DNA of 7,488 nucleotides, from positions 1 through 7,488 of the forward strand of contig UQZL01000054.1 of the NCBI GenBank assembly GCA_900545605.1, given 5' to 3'. The notes below the pieces were generated by a model. The model was not told the origin of the DNA. It made no database searches and saw nothing but the letters and a program-made list of their open reading frames with translations. Positions 4,375 through 7,488 of the stretch are shown here, in pieces. The position numbers and the translations under genes were made by a program. Numbering within the stretch: the stretch's first letter is position 1; every line of letters begins with the position of its first letter. This stretch comes from an uncultured Collinsella sp. (GTDB lineage Bacteria; Actinomycetota; Coriobacteriia; Coriobacteriales; Coriobacteriaceae).

Positions 4375-7002
4375 ATGAGAATCGATAAGCTAGCAATGAC
4401 GTCGCGCGAGGCGTTGCAGATCGCTATGAGCACGGCTGCCGACGCGCAGGCCGGCGCGGTGGAGCCGATTCACCTGCTGTCCGCCCTGCTCGGTGCCGGT
4501 GAGCGCAATATCTCCGTGATCATCGAGCGTATCGGCGCCGACCCGGCCCAGCTCGCACGCTCCACGCAGGATGCCATCGACCACGCGCCCAAGGTTTCGG
4601 GCGAGGGTCAGCAGATGGGCCTGTCTAACGAGCTCGTCCGCGTCATCGAAAAGGCCGAGAAGAAGGCCACCAAGATGGGCGACAGCTTTGTGGTGACCGA
4701 GCACCTGCTGATGGCGCTTGCCGAGGACAAGGGCGAGGCGGGCCGCGTGCTGCGCGACGCCGGCGTCACCAAGGAGCGCATCGAGCAAGTCTACGAGGAG
4801 CTGCGCGGCGATGACCGCGTGACGTCTGCCGAGGACAAGACGCAGTTTGAGGCACTGGAGCAGTACGGTCGCAACATCTGCGACCTTGCCCGCGCCGGCA
4901 AGCTCGACCCGGTCATCGGCCGTACCGATGAGATTCGCCGTACCATCCAGGTCCTGTCCCGCCGCACCAAGAACAACCCCGTGCTCATTGGTGAGCCGGG
5001 CGTCGGTAAAACGGCCATCGTCGAGGGCATCGCCCAGCGTATCGTGGCCGGCGACGTGCCGAGCACGCTGCGCGACCGTGACCTCATCGAGCTCGACATG
5101 AGTGCGCTGGTCGCCGGCGCCAAGTACCGCGGCGAGTTCGAGGACCGCTTGAAGGCCGTGCTCAAGGAGGTACAGAAGTCCGAGGGCAAGGTCATCCTGT
5201 TCATCGATGAGCTTCACACCATCGTGGGCGCGGGTGCCACCGAGGGCTCCATGGACGCCGGCAACATCCTGAAGCCGGCGCTTGCCCGTGGCGATCTGCA
5301 CGCGATCGGCGCGACTACGCTCGACGAATACCGCAAGTACATCGAGAAGGACGCGGCGCTCGCGCGTCGTTTCCAGACCGTGATGGTCTCCGAGCCTACC
5401 GTCGAGGACACCATCTCGATCCTGCGTGGCCTCAAGGAGAAGTACGAGATCTTCCACGGCGTGCATATCACCGATGGCGCGCTCGTGGCGGCTGCCGACC
5501 TCTCCGATCGCTACATCGCCGACCGTTTCCTGCCCGACAAGGCCATCGACCTGGTCGATGAGGCGGCAAGCCGCCTGCGCATGGAACTCGACAGCATGCC
5601 GGTCGAGATCGACGCCACCACGCGTCAGCTCACTCAGCTGCAGATCGAGGAACAGGCGCTCATGAAAGAGACCGATGACGCCTCCAAGGAGCGTCTGGAG
5701 GCCCTGCGCCAGGAGATTGCCGAGGTCCAGGAAAAACTCAACGTGCAAAAGGCCGGCTGGCTCAACCAGAAGAACGCCATTGACCACGTGCAGGAGCTTA
5801 AGAGCCAGCTTGACGAGGCCAAGAGCGAAGAGGAGCGCGCGACGCGTAACGGCGACCTGGGCCGTGCGTCCGAGCTGCGCTATTCCGTGATCCCGGGTCT
5901 GCAGCAACAGATTCAGGATTCCGAGGCTGCGCTCGAGGCACAAAAGCAGCAGGACGGCGAGGGCCTCAACGAACAGGTGACCTCCGATGAGATCGCCGAG
6001 GTCGTGAGTGCCTGGACCGGCGTGCCCGTGTCCAAGATGATGCAGGGCGAGCTCGACAAGTTGAAGGGCTTGGAGGGTGAGCTGCATAAGCGCGTCATCG
6101 GCCAGGACGAGGCCGTCTCCGCCGTCGCCGCAGCCGTGCGCCGCAGCCGTGCGGGCCTCTCCGATCCGGACAAGCCCATTGGCAGCTTCTTCTTCCTGGG
6201 CCCCACCGGCGTGGGTAAGACCGAGCTCGCCAAGGCTCTATCCGAGTGCCTGTTCGATGACGAGCGCGCACTCGTGCGTATCGACATGTCCGAGTACATG
6301 GAGAAGTTCAGCGTCCAGCGTCTGATCGGTGCGCCCCCGGGATACGTGGGATACGACGAGGGCGGCCAGCTCACCGAGGCCGTGCGCCGTCGTCCGTACT
6401 CCGTAATCTTGCTCGACGAGATGGAGAAGGCTCATCCGGATGTCTTTAACGTGCTGTTGCAGGTGCTTGATGACGGTCGTCTGACCGATGGCCAGGGTCG
6501 CCAGGTGTCCTTCAAGAACACGATTATCATCATGACGTCCAACGTGGGCTCCAAGGCCATCGCCGATCTGTCCGGTAAGGACGAGGAGGAGATGCGCCAT
6601 CAGGTTGATGCGGCCATGGCTCAGACCTTCCGTCCCGAGTTCCTCAACCGTATCGACGATATCGTGGTGTTCCATCCGCTCGGCATGGCGCAGATCGAGA
6701 AGATTGTCGACATCCAGCTTGCCGACGTTCGCGCACGCCTGGCCAAGGAGCGCATGACGCTTGCCATCACCCCGGCGGCCAAGCAGATGCTCGCCGTGGG
6801 CGGCCTGGATCCCGTGTTCGGTGCCCGTCCGCTCAAGCGCCTGGTCCAGCGCGAGGTCGTGGACGCCATCGCCGCCGCCATCATCGACGGCACGGTGCGC
6901 GAGGGCGATCAGGTGACGGTCGATGCCGACAAGGACGGCGGCTTTACCGTCGTTTGCGACAACACGCCGGCGGCCACCTACGAGGTCCCGGATGCCGAGT
7001 AG
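4375..7002 (+). CDS. clpB: ATP-dependent protein disaggregase ClpB
   Basis: Hexameric cytoplasmic Hsp100 chaperone that pulls polypeptides out of aggregates using ATP, together with DnaK/DnaJ/GrpE. It has 875 residues, near the usual 850-880. Order: N domain about 1-150; first AAA+ module with Walker A GEPGVGKT (206-213), pore-loop Tyr251 in AKYRGEFED, Walker B ending Asp278-Glu279 and arginine fingers Arg331-Arg332; coiled-coil M domain about 403-525, with Tyr503 in the LRYSVIPGL motif; second AAA+ module with Walker A GPTGVGKT (609-616), pore-loop Tyr657 in GAPPGYVGY, Walker B Asp681-Glu682 and sensor 2 Arg818 in GARPLK. The M domain separates it from ClpA, ClpC and ClpX. No IGF/IGL-type ClpP loop was noticed. 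The start has a strong ribosome binding site and matches the MR(I/L)D(K/R)L opening of the family. The last about 15 residues are a nonconserved acidic tail. It is monocistronic, closed by a terminator. Confidence 0.98.
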   Translation: MRIDKLAMTSREALQIAMSTAADAQAGAVEPIHLLSALLGAGERNISVIIERIGADPAQLARSTQDAIDHAPKVSGEGQQMGLSNELVRVIEKAEKKATKMGDSFVVTEHLLMALAEDKGEAGRVLRDAGVTKERIEQVYEELRGDDRVTSAEDKTQFEALEQYGRNICDLARAGKLDPVIGRTDEIRRTIQVLSRRTKNNPVLIGEPGVGKTAIVEGIAQRIVAGDVPSTLRDRDLIELDMSALVAGAKYRGEFEDRLKAVLKEVQKSEGKVILFIDELHTIVGAGATEGSMDAGNILKPALARGDLHAIGATTLDEYRKYIEKDAALARRFQTVMVSEPTVEDTISILRGLKEKYEIFHGVHITDGALVAAADLSDRYIADRFLPDKAIDLVDEAASRLRMELDSMPVEIDATTRQLTQLQIEEQALMKETDDASKERLEALRQEIAEVQEKLNVQKAGWLNQKNAIDHVQELKSQLDEAKSEEERATRNGDLGRASELRYSVIPGLQQQIQDSEAALEAQKQQDGEGLNEQVTSDEIAEVVSAWTGVPVSKMMQGELDKLKGLEGELHKRVIGQDEAVSAVAAAVRRSRAGLSDPDKPIGSFFFLGPTGVGKTELAKALSECLFDDERALVRIDMSEYMEKFSVQRLIGAPPGYVGYDEGGQLTEAVRRRPYSVILLDEMEKAHPDVFNVLLQVLDDGRLTDGQGRQVSFKNTIIIMTSNVGSKAIADLSGKDEEEMRHQVDAAMAQTFRPEFLNRIDDIVVFHPLGMAQIEKIVDIQLADVRARLAKERMTLAITPAAKQMLAVGGLDPVFGARPLKRLVQREVVDAIAAAIIDGTVREGDQVTVDADKDGGFTVVCDNTPAATYEVPDAE

Positions 7003-7048
7003 ATTTTTGGGACATGCCTTAAAATCTGTCAGTCGTCTCTAAACGCCA

Positions 7049-7084
7049 AGGGCGGCGGATCCAATTGGGTCCGCCGCCCTTTTT
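7049..7084 (+). terminator. Intrinsic terminator of clpB
   Basis: A7049-C7062 pairs with G7067-T7080: 11 perfect base pairs (AGGGCGGCGGA with TCCGCCGCCCT), then one T-G and two C-G pairs closing an AATT loop. TTTTT follows at 7080-7084. It is a strong GC-rich Rho-independent terminator starting 47 nt after the clpB stop codon. Confidence 0.9.
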
Positions 7085-7134
7085 CGTGCGACAATCGATG
7101 ATGCTGAACGGATGCGATGCAAGGAGCTATGCAG

Positions 7135-7308
7135 ATGAAAGACGACATCAAGACAAGCGCGCCGGCGCCCAAGCCCACGTCCAAACCGGCGCCCAAACCG
7201 CGCGACCCCTATATCCGTGCCGAGAACGAGGATGATGACGGTTACGACCCCTACAGCGACCGACGCCCCGAGCGCGAGCCGATGTTCGAAGCTGACCCGT
7301 GGCGCTAA
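7135..7308 (+). CDS. Disordered 57-residue microprotein
   Basis: I do not recognise the family. The product is 57 residues with no hydrophobic segment and no cysteine. Residues 8-22 are a Pro/Ala/Lys/Ser repeat-like tract (APAPKP, then SKPAPKP). Residues 30-57 are acidic and Arg-rich. The motif Asp-Pro-aromatic occurs three times, at 24-26 (DPY), 38-40 (DPY) and 54-56 (DPW). It is almost certainly intrinsically disordered, with a basic front and an acidic back. The ATG at 7135 is chosen because AAGGAG (7121-7126) lies 8 nt upstream. The in-frame ATG at 7129 is too close to that site, and the one at 7117 precedes it. Codon use is GC-rich at third positions, like its neighbours. It follows the clpB terminator by 50 nt, so it needs its own promoter or read-through. 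No good promoter is visible. Confidence 0.65.
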   Translation: MKDDIKTSAPAPKPTSKPAPKPRDPYIRAENEDDDGYDPYSDRRPEREPMFEADPWR

Positions 7309-7332
7309 TTGCCACTCAAAAGGCCACCAATA

Positions 7333-7399
7333 AGTTGCGGTGAAATAGGGATTGTTTTGCGGTTTGACCAGCAAAAACAGTCCCTATTTCACCGCAACT
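7333..7399. repeat. 67-bp near-complete palindrome
   Basis: AGTTGCGGTGAAATAGGGA (7333-7351) is the exact reverse complement of TCCCTATTTCACCGCAACT (7381-7399), a 19-bp stem. The interior folds further: TTTTGC (7355-7360) with GCAAAA (7371-7376), and GGT (7361-7363) with ACC (7367-7369). The whole element therefore makes one long rod with small internal loops. It has no U tract of its own and lies between the microprotein gene and the last terminator. Confidence 0.8.
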
Positions 7400-7409
7400 G
7401 CGTTAGGGA

Positions 7410-7438
7410 TTTTTCTACAGGGGGAGGGTAGTCAAAAA
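7410..7438. repeat. Imperfect inverted repeat with G-rich loop
   Basis: TTTTTCTAC (7410-7418) pairs with GTAG (7428-7431) and AAAAA (7434-7438), with a two-base bulge (TC). The loop AGGGGGAGG is purine-only. Function is unclear; it may be part of the adjacent palindrome cluster. Confidence 0.35.
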
Positions 7439-7453
7439 GCCCCATTACAGTTT

Positions 7454-7479
7454 GAGTCGTCCGAAAGGGCGGCTCTTTT
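7454..7479 (+). terminator. Intrinsic terminator with GAAA tetraloop
   Basis: GAGTCGTCC (7454-7462) pairs with GGGCGGCTC (7467-7475) through nine pairs, two of them U-G, around a GAAA tetraloop. TTTT follows (7476-7479). The wobble pairs and tail orientation fit the + strand only. It is the likely end of the transcript carrying the microprotein gene, which would place the 67-bp palindrome in that mRNA's 3' untranslated region. Confidence 0.75.
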
Positions 7480-7488
7480 CCGTTGCAT

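Noticed and set aside
4390..6087. A 565-codon open frame on the - strand inside clpB
   Set aside because: Same codon-bias artefact; the + strand encodes a canonical ClpB with every motif in place.
7039..7374. A 111-codon - strand open frame with a hydrophobic segment
   Set aside because: It spans the clpB terminator, the antisense of the microprotein gene and one arm of the 67-bp palindrome. The hydrophobic stretch is the complement of an Asp/Tyr-rich coding segment.

Overview
This window looks like chromosome from a high-GC Gram-positive bacterium. The coding style (C or G in most third codon positions), the 875-residue ClpB, the YbhJ-type hydratase and the many long intergenic hairpins suggest an anaerobic gut actinobacterium of the class Coriobacteriia, Collinsella-like. 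That assignment is inferred from recall of protein style, not from a search.

Layout. Positions 1-370 hold the terminator of a gene to the left (25-50), an imperfect 52-bp-period repeat (81-162) and a possible promoter (255-283). A large aconitase-superfamily hydratase follows on the + strand (371-2671). It converges on a lower-GC gene on the - strand (2840-3487) for a small single-pass membrane protein of unknown function. A perfect 18-bp-stem hairpin lies between the two. The membrane-protein gene is bracketed by two 29-bp direct repeats (2768-2796 and 3854-3882, 28/29 identical).

Positions 3488-4374 are a gene-free stretch of almost 900 bp, packed with structure: an inverted repeat, a 9-bp tandem array, an orphan + strand terminator, a 12-bp-stem hairpin, and three related long hairpins built on the motif TGTTACAGATT. 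The clpB promoter and leader follow, then clpB on the + strand (4375-7002) with a strong intrinsic terminator (7049-7084). Last come a 57-codon gene for a disordered Pro/Lys/Asp-rich microprotein (7135-7308), another long hairpin (7333-7399) and a closing terminator (7454-7479).

Function. ClpB is the ATP-driven disaggregase that works with DnaK/DnaJ/GrpE after stress. The hydratase keeps all three iron-sulfur cluster cysteines and is probably an active lyase of unknown substrate. The four genes do not form one pathway. Nothing here is a recognisable defence system, CRISPR array, transposase or rRNA/tRNA gene. The most unusual content is in the intergenic spaces, each of which carries at least one long inverted repeat.
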